From: an uncultured SAR86 cluster bacterium
GTDB taxonomy: Bacteria; Pseudomonadota; Gammaproteobacteria; Magnimaribacterales; AG-339-G14
Direction of reading: 5' to 3'
Assembly (NCBI GenBank): GCA_902627595.1
Contig: CACOJO010000001.1
Coordinates: forward strand, 183,241-247,240
DNA length: 64,000 bases
The position numbers were made by a program, and so were the translations under genes. Within the stretch, counting starts at the first letter, position 1. Each line of letters opens with the position of its first letter. The notes under the pieces are model-generated. The model did not search any database, had not been told where the DNA came from, and saw nothing but the letters and a program-made list of their open reading frames with translations. Of this stretch, positions 20,281-29,067 are shown one piece after another.

Positions 20281-22140
20281 GTCAATTTCTACAGAAAGCT
20301 TTTTCAATATCTCAGTTTTTGTTAAGCCCGCAGCTTCTCTTTGATCAGTTTGGCTTCCAACGATTGGAAAATCATCTGGAACACCAAACATTTTTATCTT
20401 TTCTGCAAAACCAATGATTGATAAATACTCGTTTACAGCTGAACCGGCACCGCCAGATAATGTATTTTCTTCAATTGTAATAATATGTTTGCAATTATTT
20501 GCATATTTTCTAATTATGTTTTCATCCAAAGGTTTGATAAATCTCATATCCACCAAAGAACAATCTAATTCATCAGCTATTTCTTTTGATAATTCAAGCA
20601 TGTTGCCAAAGGAAAAAATTACAATATCGGAATTTAAATCTCTGATAATTTTTGCCTCACCTATCTTAAGATTTTCAAAGCTTGAAATTATTTCTGTTCC
20701 AGGACCTTCTCCTCTAGGATACCGTATAGCAGCCGGTCCTTTGTAATCATACCCAGTAGAAAGCATTTTCCAACATTCATTCTCATCAGAAGGGCTCATG
20801 ATAATCATATTTGGAATACATCTTAAAAAAGCAACATCAAATATACCTGCATGTGTAGCTCCATCTCCACCAACAAAACCTGCTCTATCTATAGCTAATG
20901 TAACGTCTAATTTTTGTAACGACACATCATGAATCAATTGGTCATATGCACGCTGTAAAAAAGTTGAGTAAATTGCAAGAATAGGTTTTTTCCCTTCTTT
21001 AGCAAGGCCCGCCGCAAAGGTCATACTATGTTGTTCAGCTATTGCAACATCAAAAAATTGATCGGGATATTTAGTTGAAAATTCATTCATGCCTGATCCT
21101 TCAGACATAGCAGGCGTGATTGCTACTAAATTTTTATCTCCATTTTCAACTTTCCTGCATAACCAATCTCCAAAAACTGCAGAATATTTTTTCCCGTTAG
21201 TTTTGTTATTCGATGTTTCAATTTTATTTAGGGCATGAAAGCCTATAGGATTTTTTTCTGCTGGCTCAAAACCTTTACCTTTTTGAGTAATTAAATGTAG
21301 AAGTTTTGGTCCTTTGAGATTTTTAAGATTTCTCAAGGTAACTAACATTTCGTTTAAATTATGACCGTCCATAGGACCAATATAATTAAAGCCTAATTCT
21401 TCAAATAAAGTTCCAGGAGCCAACATACCTTTGAAGTGAGTTTCTGCTCTTTTGGCAAAATTTTTAGCAGATGGAATAAATCTCAATGCTGTTTTCCCAC
21501 CTTCTCTGATGGAGGTATAAAACTTACTAGCCCAAATTCTTGCTAAATAATTTGAAAATCCTCCGGTGTTTTTTGAAATAGACATACTATTATCATTTAG
21601 GATTACAAGAATATTTGAGTCGAGAGAGCCTGCATGTGCTAGCGCCTCGTAAGCCATACCTGCAGTCATAGCTCCATCGCCTATAATGGCTACATGATTT
21701 TTTTCAGGTTTAGCAATTGCCATACCAAGTGCCGCGCTTATTGAGGTACTTGAATGACCAGCACCAAAAGAGTCGTAAATGCTCTCATCTATATTTGTAA
21801 AAGGATGCAATCCTCCTTTTGATCTAATTGAGGATATTTCATTTTTTCTTCCTGTAATTATCTTATGGGGATAACTTTGGTGTCCAACATCCCAAACCAA
21901 ATTATCTTCAGGTGTATCAAATATATAGTGTAAAGCGACAGTAAGTTCTATGACTCCAAGCCCGGCTCCAAAATGTCCACCGCTTTTAGAAACTGAATAA
22001 ATTAAAAATTCCCTAAGCTCATCAGAAAGTTGTCGAAGTTCTTTTTTTGAGAAATTTTTTAAATCACTAGGATAATTTACCTTATCAAGCAGAGGAGTAT
22101 CAGGCTTAGATTTTGGAATTTCAAAAAAAGTCTTCATCAT
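20245..22140 (-). CDS. dxs: 1-deoxy-D-xylulose-5-phosphate synthase
   Basis: A 631-residue Dxs, the thiamine-diphosphate enzyme that starts the MEP isoprenoid pathway from pyruvate and glyceraldehyde phosphate. VWDVGHQSYPHKI, the ThDP motif GDGAMTAGMAYEAL...NDN, the GMDGHNL-like stretch (GPMDGHNLNEM) and DRAGFVGGDGATHAG are visible. The start ATG at 22140 overlaps the ispA stop (ATGA); an immediately following second ATG is possible. Together with ispA and xseB it forms the classic xseB-ispA-dxs operon. The C-terminus runs 36 bases into pgpA. Confidence 0.96.
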   Translation of the reverse strand: MMKTFFEIPKSKPDTPLLDKVNYPSDLKNFSKKELRQLSDELREFLIYSVSKSGGHFGAGLGVIELTVALHYIFDTPEDNLVWDVGHQSYPHKIITGRKNEISSIRSKGGLHPFTNIDESIYDSFGAGHSSTSISAALGMAIAKPEKNHVAIIGDGAMTAGMAYEALAHAGSLDSNILVILNDNSMSISKNTGGFSNYLARIWASKFYTSIREGGKTALRFIPSAKNFAKRAETHFKGMLAPGTLFEELGFNYIGPMDGHNLNEMLVTLRNLKNLKGPKLLHLITQKGKGFEPAEKNPIGFHALNKIETSNNKTNGKKYSAVFGDWLCRKVENGDKNLVAITPAMSEGSGMNEFSTKYPDQFFDVAIAEQHSMTFAAGLAKEGKKPILAIYSTFLQRAYDQLIHDVSLQKLDVTLAIDRAGFVGGDGATHAGIFDVAFLRCIPNMIIMSPSDENECWKMLSTGYDYKGPAAIRYPRGEGPGTEIISSFENLKIGEAKIIRDLNSDIVIFSFGNMLELSKEIADELDCSLVDMRFIKPLDENIIRKYANNCKHIITIEENTLSGGAGSAVNEYLSIIGFAEKIKMFGVPDDFPIVGSQTDQREAAGLTKTEILKKLSVEIDLKNINKKVSAQ

Positions 22141-23054
22141 TTGTTCCTTGAAATTATAAATTTTGAAAGTTTAATTAAATTTTTATTATCATATGGAAGC
22201 AAAGATAAAATTTTCAAAGCTTCTGTACACAACCTCTCTGCTCTTTCTTGAGATGCTTCAATACCAATAATTGAAGGATATGTAGCTTTGTTATGTTTAG
22301 TATCTGAATTTAATGGCTTGCCTAAAATTTTTTCATCTCCTATCACATCCAAAATATCATCTTTTATCTGAAAAGCTAAACCAAATTTTTTTGCAAAATT
22401 TAAGAAAGCCTTTAAATGTTTTTTTGGTAAATTTTCCTTGAGAATACAAATTGACTCGACACAGGCCTCAATAAGCTTACCGGTCTTGAGGTGATGAATT
22501 TCATCTAGTTCATCGATTTTAATTTTCCTATTTTCTGCATCTAAGTCTCTACTCTGACCCTCAACCATTCCTCTTGGTCCACAAGCTTTAGCAAAAAGAT
22601 TGATTATTTTAAGTTTTTGTTCGGGTTTCAATTTTTTATCATTTATCGTTGTTAAAACTTCTAAAGCAAGGGGTTGAATGGCATCGCCAGCTAATATTGC
22701 AGTAGCTTCATCAAATTTTTTATGACAAGAAAGTTTCCCTCTTCGATAATCATCATTATCCATTGAGGGTAGATCATCATGGATAAGAGAATAACAGTGA
22801 ATTAACTCACCAGAAGCTGCCATTAAGTCAATAGTTTTAGGATTAACGTCTACTTTAAGGGCTTCGGCCATCAACAGTACCAATTGAGGTCTAATTCTCT
22901 TACCGCCATTTAAAACAGAGTAATGTATCGCCTTAGATATTTTCGATAGGTTTTTTGGCGGTAGCGATTGAAGAATAGCTTTATCAATTCTTTTAAGGTT
23001 TTTGTTAAGAAAGGGTAGGCTATTAAAGCTTGGATCTCTTACTTTACTTGTCAT
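22137..23054 (-). CDS. ispA: Farnesyl diphosphate synthase (geranyltranstransferase)
   Basis: A prenyl diphosphate synthase of 305 residues that builds farnesyl diphosphate. The first aspartate-rich motif is LIHDDLPSMDNDDYRRG, the second is FQIKDDILDV. GGKRIRP and CVESICILK-like helices complete the fold. I start it at the ATG at 23052-23054; a TTG one codon upstream is less likely. It overlaps xseB by 11 bases and dxs by four. IspA-type, not octaprenyl synthase, is preferred because of operon context and length. Confidence 0.94.
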   Translation of the reverse strand: MTSKVRDPSFNSLPFLNKNLKRIDKAILQSLPPKNLSKISKAIHYSVLNGGKRIRPQLVLLMAEALKVDVNPKTIDLMAASGELIHCYSLIHDDLPSMDNDDYRRGKLSCHKKFDEATAILAGDAIQPLALEVLTTINDKKLKPEQKLKIINLFAKACGPRGMVEGQSRDLDAENRKIKIDELDEIHHLKTGKLIEACVESICILKENLPKKHLKAFLNFAKKFGLAFQIKDDILDVIGDEKILGKPLNSDTKHNKATYPSIIGIEASQERAERLCTEALKILSLLPYDNKNLIKLSKFIISRNK

Positions 23055-23286
23055 CAAAATCTTCTAGATCAAGTGAGCCATCATCTTTCTCTAAAAGCTT
23101 TTGAATTTTTAATTCAGCTTTGGTAAGAAGTTCTTGACAGTGTTTAGTAAGCTTGACGCCCTCTTCAAAAGTTTTGATTGACTCGTTCAAAGGAAGATTA
23201 CCATCTTCTAAGGCATCTATTATACTTTCAAGCTTAGCTAAGGATTTTTCAAAATCTAAGGTTTTTTCTTTGGATTTATCGTTCAC
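23044..23286 (-). CDS. xseB: Exodeoxyribonuclease VII small subunit
   Basis: An 80-residue XseB, the helical small subunit of exonuclease VII. FEKSLAKLESIIDALEDGNLPL and SIKTFEEGVKLTKHCQELL are the family pattern; the acidic tail is ordinary. Translation starts at GTG (23284-23286), which overlaps the end of the RND pump gene by 11 bases. That overlap ties xseB-ispA-dxs to the efflux operon, which is an unusual link. Confidence 0.92.
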   Translation of the reverse strand: MNDKSKEKTLDFEKSLAKLESIIDALEDGNLPLNESIKTFEEGVKLTKHCQELLTKAELKIQKLLEKDDGSLDLEDFDDK

Positions 23287-26200
23287 TGGCAGTTTTTAAG
23301 AATGTGTTTTTAATGTTTCTAAGTGTTTTTCTTATAGATTCAGGTAGCATAAGCCAACAAGGAGTTAAGAACAAGGTTAATCCTGAAGCAAAGGTTAAGC
23401 CCCAAACAACAGCAAAGGACATAGGTTGCCACCACTCAGAAACTCTTCCGCCAATTTCGATATTCCTTTGATAAAAATCTACACCAATTCCTGAGGCTAA
23501 TGGTAATAAACCAATAACCGTGGTGGCTGTTGTTAAAATTATAGGTCTTAATCTTTGGGCTGCAGTACGAACTACAATTTGATCTCTCGATAGATCAGGA
23601 TTTTCTTTAGAAATAACGTTGTATGTATCAACCAGAACAATATTATTGTTTACAACAATTCCAGCTAAGGCTATTACTCCTAAACTGGTAAATAAAGCAC
23701 TTGATACTTGTTGCGTGACTAACAAGCCTAACTGAACTCCAGCTGTGGATAAAACAACAGCAGAAACAATTATGAAAACTTGATAAAAGCTATTGAGCTG
23801 AATCATCAATAAAATGGACATTAAAAATATGCCAACAATAAAAGCAAAAAGAAAGAAAGCTGAGTTTGCATCAGTTTCTGCTTGTTGTCCGCCAAATCTA
23901 AATTGCAATCTTTCATACTCATTATTATCTGCAATCCACTGTTCAATTTTTGGAATGACGTCTTCTACTAGCGCACCTTTTGCATATTCGGCTGCTACCG
24001 TGAATGCTCTTTCTCCAGATACTCTTCTTATAGAAGGTGGAATATATGCTGGAACGACCTCTACAAAACTGCTTAATGGAGCTTGTCCAAATCTAGTATT
24101 TACAGTTAGCTCATTGAATTGGTCCAATCTTCTCTGGTTGGCTGGAAATCTAACTCTTATGTCAACTTCTTCGTCCAAATCTTCAGGTCTATATTCTCCT
24201 ACTTTTACTCCGGCAGTCATGAATTGTATTGCGGCTCCAATGTCTTGAGTTGCCACGCCAAATTGCTTTGCTCTTTCTTTATCGATTTTAATGGTCCATT
24301 TCAGAAGATTTGTTGGTATCGTGTTATAAATATTTTTTGCACCTGGAACAGAATCTTTCATGTAATTTGTTAGAGCCATTGTCGCATCAGTCACCAAATC
24401 AAAATCTTTACCAAATATTTCAATCTCTATTGGGGAGTCGGTCGGAGGGCCATTTTCTCTTATCTTTGCATTTACTATGAGCCCCGGTATATCTTTCGTT
24501 TTTTCTAAAAGATCGTCGTATACATCCCAGCCAGAGCGCTGAAGGTCTTTTTCAAATGGCATTTCAATGAAAATGGTTCCTATTTCATCAGAATTACCTC
24601 TATCTCTGGGATCGGCAACGCCATTCATATTCAAAGAAATAGATCTTGGACCAGGAATACTTAAAACAATATTTTCTATTTCTTTTAAAAAACCCAGTTT
24701 TTCAGATTCACCAAAACTTCCACGACCCTCAATTTTTACTTCCATTTCCATTGGCTCTTCTTCAATGAAGAATCTACTTCCAGGAGCATGCTGCGCGTAC
24801 AACATAAAAATTGTTGCAACGGTTAAAACAACAAAAACTATAAACTTTCCAGGAGAAGAGATAACTTTAGTAAGAGCTCTGGCATATGTTCCTGTCATGC
24901 CATCTATTTCAGTAGGATCTCCATGCTCGAGAATGTCAGCATTCTGCAAAGTTTTAGATTTTCTAATTCCTAAATTGCCAAATCTAGATCCAATTGCCGG
25001 AGTGAATATTAACGCGTACAGAATTGATCCCAATAAAACAATAAATAATGTCGTAATCATTGGCCTTAAAAATTGACCTGAAATTCCTGGCATAAAAAAC
25101 ATTGGAACAAAAATTGATAATGTTGTTCCGATGGAAATTGTTACAGGCCAAAACATTCTCTTAGCAGAAAATTTATAGGCTTCAATTCTGTCAAATCCCT
25201 CGGCCATTTTCCTATCGGCATATTCAACCACCACAACACAGCCATCAATTAACATTCCTAGTGATATCAACAACCCGAAACACACCATAAAATTAAAACT
25301 GTAATCTATTGCAGCTAAAAAAATTGAAGCGAAAAGAAAGCAGGTAGGAATTGCACCCGCGACCATGGTTGATGACCTCAAGCCCATGGTTCCAACAACA
25401 ATGGTCATTACTAAAATCAAAGCTGTAAGAATGTTGCCACCTAGTTCGCCAACCATCATAGAAGACCAACCGGTCCTGTCTTGGGTAATCACTATTTCTA
25501 CACCATTGGGTAAATTAGGACGAAATTGGTCTAGAACATAATTTACTTTTGCTGCAGCAACTACTTCTTTGGCATCCTGTCTTTTCATGACAGAAAGGGT
25601 GACGGAATCTTTCCCGTTTACCCTCGAAAAGGAGTCTTTATCCTTGAATGTCCTTTTTAAAGAAACTAAATCCTTAAGAGTAATGACCCTTCCATTATTT
25701 TCTATGATTGGGATATTCTCGACATCTGTAACATTCTCAAAAACAGAAGGGACTAATACAGAAAACTTACCAGTCGATGATCTTAAGTCTCCTGCAGGGA
25801 TTGCTCGATTAGCATCTCCAATGGCATTGTACAGATCTCTTGGTGAGACGTTATAGCTTTCAAGTTTGGTTTTATCTATTATGGCCTCTAATAAGTCATC
25901 AGGAACTCCTCTTAACTGTGCCTCTAAAACATCTGGAATGGCCTCTATTGCAGTTTGAAGCTCTCTGGCAAAAGCCAAAAGTTCTCGCTGACTTGCAGAG
26001 CCAGAAATTAAGTTTATATCCAATATCGGATACTCATCCAAAGTGAATTCTTTAACTACAGGATCTTCTGATTCTGATGGCAAATCTTCCTTAGTTTCAT
26101 CAATCAGGTTCCTAACATCTTTAACAGCTTCATCTTTTGAATATTCAACTGGAAATTCTAAAATAATATAAGACATGTTTTGCCTACTGTAAGATTGAAG

Positions 26201-26440
26201 ATCTACCAATTCATCGACGGTTTTTAACTTTTGCTCTAATGGTCTAGTAACAAGCCTTTCAGCATCCTGAGCAGAGACACCTTCGTAATAAGTAGAGACA
26301 AATACATATGGAATATTAATGTCTGAATAGGCGGAAGCCGGTATTTGTATTATCGAAGTGAATCCCCAGACTAATATGAAGGTTAAGAATGTGAATGTAG
26401 CCTTGTAGCGATCTACAAAAAAATCAATTAATGTTTTCAT
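23276..26440 (-). CDS. RND-family efflux permease
   Basis: A 1054-residue inner-membrane RND transporter with twelve predicted membrane helices in two repeats and large periplasmic loops. The N-terminal helix is followed by VSTYYEGVSAQDAERLVTRPLE, and the SRQNMSYIILEF and FVPMFFMPGISGQFLRP stretches are typical of the AcrB-like HAE group. The TM4 acidic pair is reduced: LIDGCVVVVE keeps one Asp where AcrB has two. The TM10 lysine of AcrB is replaced by Asn in GIVVNNNIVLVD. It overlaps the adaptor gene by 17 bases. Substrate is unknown; no TolC-type channel is nearby. Confidence 0.93.
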   Translation of the reverse strand: MKTLIDFFVDRYKATFTFLTFILVWGFTSIIQIPASAYSDINIPYVFVSTYYEGVSAQDAERLVTRPLEQKLKTVDELVDLQSYSRQNMSYIILEFPVEYSKDEAVKDVRNLIDETKEDLPSESEDPVVKEFTLDEYPILDINLISGSASQRELLAFARELQTAIEAIPDVLEAQLRGVPDDLLEAIIDKTKLESYNVSPRDLYNAIGDANRAIPAGDLRSSTGKFSVLVPSVFENVTDVENIPIIENNGRVITLKDLVSLKRTFKDKDSFSRVNGKDSVTLSVMKRQDAKEVVAAAKVNYVLDQFRPNLPNGVEIVITQDRTGWSSMMVGELGGNILTALILVMTIVVGTMGLRSSTMVAGAIPTCFLFASIFLAAIDYSFNFMVCFGLLISLGMLIDGCVVVVEYADRKMAEGFDRIEAYKFSAKRMFWPVTISIGTTLSIFVPMFFMPGISGQFLRPMITTLFIVLLGSILYALIFTPAIGSRFGNLGIRKSKTLQNADILEHGDPTEIDGMTGTYARALTKVISSPGKFIVFVVLTVATIFMLYAQHAPGSRFFIEEEPMEMEVKIEGRGSFGESEKLGFLKEIENIVLSIPGPRSISLNMNGVADPRDRGNSDEIGTIFIEMPFEKDLQRSGWDVYDDLLEKTKDIPGLIVNAKIRENGPPTDSPIEIEIFGKDFDLVTDATMALTNYMKDSVPGAKNIYNTIPTNLLKWTIKIDKERAKQFGVATQDIGAAIQFMTAGVKVGEYRPEDLDEEVDIRVRFPANQRRLDQFNELTVNTRFGQAPLSSFVEVVPAYIPPSIRRVSGERAFTVAAEYAKGALVEDVIPKIEQWIADNNEYERLQFRFGGQQAETDANSAFFLFAFIVGIFLMSILLMIQLNSFYQVFIIVSAVVLSTAGVQLGLLVTQQVSSALFTSLGVIALAGIVVNNNIVLVDTYNVISKENPDLSRDQIVVRTAAQRLRPIILTTATTVIGLLPLASGIGVDFYQRNIEIGGRVSEWWQPMSFAVVWGLTFASGLTLFLTPCWLMLPESIRKTLRNIKNTFLKTASER

Positions 26441-27479
26441 CAGTATTCAGTCTATAGTCAATAGCGATATCAACCTTTTCATTATTATTTACATAGTCCT
26501 GACCGACAGTAATGATTCTCGAATTGAATGGAAGACCAGTTACCCAAACTCCTTTTTCTGTATCTTGAATGATTTCCACTTTGTAAAACTCAACAAGACT
26601 ATCTTTGTTGACGACTCTTACGCCAATATTACCTGCCTCATCTAATCTTAGAATAGACAGTGGAACTATATGAGCTGGCTCAGGAGTAGCAAAAACAACC
26701 ACTTCAGCTGTTTGTCCATCTTTGATCTCGCCAAGTGGATTGGGAATAGAAATCTCAATGTCAAAAGTATGCATCATCTCATCTGCTGAAGAAGAGATAA
26801 AAGTAATTTGGCCTTGAAATTCTCGACCGTCGTTGGTTATAACTTTTACGCCACTATCTTTTGTTAAATCTAAAAGTTCAGACTCAGAAATATCACCTGT
26901 AACCATCATAGGATCTAAATCTAAAAGAGTAGCGCAGGTAGAGCCGCGACTTAGAAAATCTCCAACATCCAAATCAATTTTATCTACTACACCATCAAAT
27001 GGTGCTTTTATGCTTGCATAGTCTAATTCAAGTTTAGCTCTTTCATAATTTGATTTTGCATTTTGTAGTTGCTTTGACGAATAAAGCTCTTCTTCGTAAA
27101 GTTTTTGTGCTGAATTAAAATCAAGCAATGCTTTATCAAAATTTGCTTGTCTTTCGGCAACAAATAAAGAACAGATAACATCTCCTTTTTTAACAAAAGT
27201 ACCTTGGGCAATTGGTAAATCAATAATTTTCCCTGAGGTTTCTGATTTGACTAATACTTTTTTATCGGCTTTTGTAAAACCTTTTACTATAATTTCTTTA
27301 GAGAAATTTTCTGCTTTTTGATCAATAACTCTAACTACTGCATCCTTTTTTTCAATCAATGCCTCAGGGGCCGGTTCTTGAACGAATAGACCAGAAACCA
27401 TCCAAATGATTGCAAAACCAATGAAAATCGATGCCCACTCTAAGTTGGATCTTGTAAGAATCCTTGAAACTATACTCAT
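26424..27479 (-). CDS. RND efflux periplasmic adaptor (membrane fusion protein)
   Basis: A 351-residue HlyD/AcrA-type adaptor. One N-terminal membrane segment (residues about 14-30) is followed by a barrel-sandwich lipoyl-like domain (KSETSGKIIDLPIAQGTFVKKGDVI and ASIKAPFDGVVDKIDLDVGDFLSRG), a short alpha-hairpin (KALLDFNSAQKLYEEELYS) and the beta-barrel domain (VTGDISESELLDL). It is not a lipoprotein, lacking a lipobox. It leads the operon with the RND permease, and has a good promoter at 27499-27527. Confidence 0.92.
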   Translation of the reverse strand: MSIVSRILTRSNLEWASIFIGFAIIWMVSGLFVQEPAPEALIEKKDAVVRVIDQKAENFSKEIIVKGFTKADKKVLVKSETSGKIIDLPIAQGTFVKKGDVICSLFVAERQANFDKALLDFNSAQKLYEEELYSSKQLQNAKSNYERAKLELDYASIKAPFDGVVDKIDLDVGDFLSRGSTCATLLDLDPMMVTGDISESELLDLTKDSGVKVITNDGREFQGQITFISSSADEMMHTFDIEISIPNPLGEIKDGQTAEVVVFATPEPAHIVPLSILRLDEAGNIGVRVVNKDSLVEFYKVEIIQDTEKGVWVTGLPFNSRIITVGQDYVNNNEKVDIAIDYRLNTDENIN

Positions 27480-27498
27480 TTATTAATTCCCTTTATTT

Positions 27499-27527
27499 TA
27501 TATAGAGGCGAGGGAGGATTATATCAA
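27499..27527 (-). promoter_or_regulatory. Sigma-70-type promoter of the RND efflux operon
   Basis: On the minus strand TTGATA (27522-27527) and TATATA (27499-27504) are exactly 17 bases apart, followed by a ribosome site AAAGGGA just before the adaptor ATG at 27479. The promoter fills the only gap between this operon and the upstream lambda-P-like gene. Confidence 0.65.
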
Positions 27528-27535
27528 GGAAAAAA

Positions 27536-28135
27536 CTATAAATATTTCTTTTTTATGCTCTCTAATCTTGCTTTTTGTTTTGCGCTAGAAAGGGGTTTAT
27601 CCTTTAGAACTTCTTTGTTTTTTTCCGGTAACAAAAGAAGACTTTCCTCATGTTCACTTTTTTCCAATATTTCTTCATAAGCTTCTAAATATTCGTTTTT
27701 TATAATAAATTCGGACTCTGTCTTTAGTCTATACCAGCCGACTTTTACTCCAGCATGATAAACAAATGGATGGGACCATTTAAAACTCAGAGGGCTTGTC
27801 TCACCTAATGAACTTGCTTCGACGTATGCAGAGTTCGCAGATGGTATATTTAGTTCGCTCATTTTGAGTTCTTTAATCTGGTTCAAAACAGCGCTAAGTG
27901 AAGGTAAATATTTTGAAGTTTCTATAATTTTATCTATTGCTCTAAAAACAAGTTCATTTTGATATTTTTCTAACTTTGCGAGCCAAAGCTGCTTAGCAAG
28001 AGTTAAGGTCTCTTCGTCAGGGAATGCTTTATGAAATTGATTATGAAAAGTGATTTCTAATTCAGCAAAGATAAGATTTATAAGTTCTACCTGGCCTTTA
28101 GGAATTTTAATTTTTGAAGTTAACTGCCCATTCAT
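27536..28135 (-). CDS. Lambda-P-like replicative helicase loader
   Basis: A 199-residue protein that I read as a homologue of phage lambda P / bacterial 'replication protein P', which brings the DnaB helicase to DNA. Residues about 18-80 (INLIFAELEITFHNQF, LAKQLWLAKLEKYQ, KYLPSLSAVLNQIKE) match the lambda P core where the FLPSPGQF motif sits. HPFVYHAGVKVGWYRL in the middle and the C-terminal SSAKQKARLESIKKKYL resemble lambda P's last helix. It overlaps the DnaT-like gene by 29 bases, so the two should act together. No phage genes surround it. Homology is by eye; the role is inferred from family and context. Confidence 0.62.
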   Translation of the reverse strand: MNGQLTSKIKIPKGQVELINLIFAELEITFHNQFHKAFPDEETLTLAKQLWLAKLEKYQNELVFRAIDKIIETSKYLPSLSAVLNQIKELKMSELNIPSANSAYVEASSLGETSPLSFKWSHPFVYHAGVKVGWYRLKTESEFIIKNEYLEAYEEILEKSEHEESLLLLPEKNKEVLKDKPLSSAKQKARLESIKKKYL

Positions 28136-29063
28136 GATCTTTTAATCTAGATAATACATTTTTTACGTTACCATTTTTACTTTTCCATTTGAATTTGACA
28201 TGCTGTATGAATTTAGAATTCCAGCAATTGCGCATTTCTTTGGTCTCTAACCAATATAATTTAAATTCTGGTATTTGAGAAATTGCAAAACTTTTATTTA
28301 TTTTAGCTAAGCTCAAAACGTCAAAACAATCTTCAGAAGGACTCCAATCTTTATTCATTCTAGTTGGCTTATTTACCATAGAAATTAAGTTTTTATACCT
28401 GACCCATTGATTTTTCACATGGTTTAGAAACTTACTATTCCATGAGTCAGATGCCGTATTTCTCTCGCTCCAATATAAAATAAATTCTGGCAAGGCATCG
28501 ATGATAAATTTTTCGTCTATTTCGGCATGTTTTAATATTTGTAATGCTTCTTTAGAGGGTTTCCAATTTTTTTGAATTGGTTTCATTTTCAATGCTTTAT
28601 TTAGGTTTTCTTCTTCGGCTCTCCATTCTTTTAAAAGATACTTGAGAAATTTATAATCCCAAGAAAAACTTTTATCCTTTCGATCAGACCAATAAGCTTT
28701 AAATTCAGGTAGTTTATTTCTAATGAAATCTTCAGAAACACCGAGGCTTTTAGCTTCTTTCAAGATATTGTTTGAAGGAAAATATCCCTTAGAAATGTTT
28801 TTCTTTCTTTCTGAGATAGTTTCTTTACTTTTAGATTTAAGACAAAAAGTCTCTTTTGATATCTCTTCAATTAATTTAAGCTTAAGAAGTTTCTTTAGGA
28901 CTTTATGAACTTCCTTATTTTCAATAAACGAAAGTTTATCAATCAACTGAGTTAAGCTTTGTTTTTTTTCAGACTTAAGTATTTGAAGAACAATTGCTTC
29001 ATATAAACCAATGCTAGATGCAATTTCTTTATCAAAGTTTAATAAATTTGTTTTATTCGACAT
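28107..29063 (-). CDS. DnaT-like primosomal protein with N-terminal winged helix and three tandem DnaT domains
   Basis: A 318-residue protein. Residues 1 to about 80 look like a DnaD/phage-type winged helix (SIGLYEAIVLQ, VLKKLLKLKLIEE). After it come three copies of a 54-residue unit with a period of 73, each with W-x-PS (F/W), PEF-x-x-YW and W-x-x-KF-x-x-x-x-K-x-x-W; in numbering from the upstream TTG they are at 108-161, 181-234 and 254-307. The unit matches the C-terminal DNA-binding domain of DnaT, which normally occurs once. I start at the ATG 4 bases after the aroG stop; an ATG or TTG up to 42 bases earlier is possible. It is coupled with the lambda-P-like gene. Confidence 0.65.
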   Translation of the reverse strand: MSNKTNLLNFDKEIASSIGLYEAIVLQILKSEKKQSLTQLIDKLSFIENKEVHKVLKKLLKLKLIEEISKETFCLKSKSKETISERKKNISKGYFPSNNILKEAKSLGVSEDFIRNKLPEFKAYWSDRKDKSFSWDYKFLKYLLKEWRAEEENLNKALKMKPIQKNWKPSKEALQILKHAEIDEKFIIDALPEFILYWSERNTASDSWNSKFLNHVKNQWVRYKNLISMVNKPTRMNKDWSPSEDCFDVLSLAKINKSFAISQIPEFKLYWLETKEMRNCWNSKFIQHVKFKWKSKNGNVKNVLSRLKDHEWAVNFKN

Positions 29064-29067
29064 AAAC

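Noticed and set aside
23814..25076. Several plus-strand frames opposite the RND gene
   Set aside because: Shadows of a long membrane-protein gene; hydrophobic and serine-rich content is the expected mirror image.
27536..29063. Prophage remnant around the lambda-P-like gene
   Set aside because: No integrase, repressor, attachment repeats or other phage genes are nearby; neighbours are housekeeping genes in tight operons.
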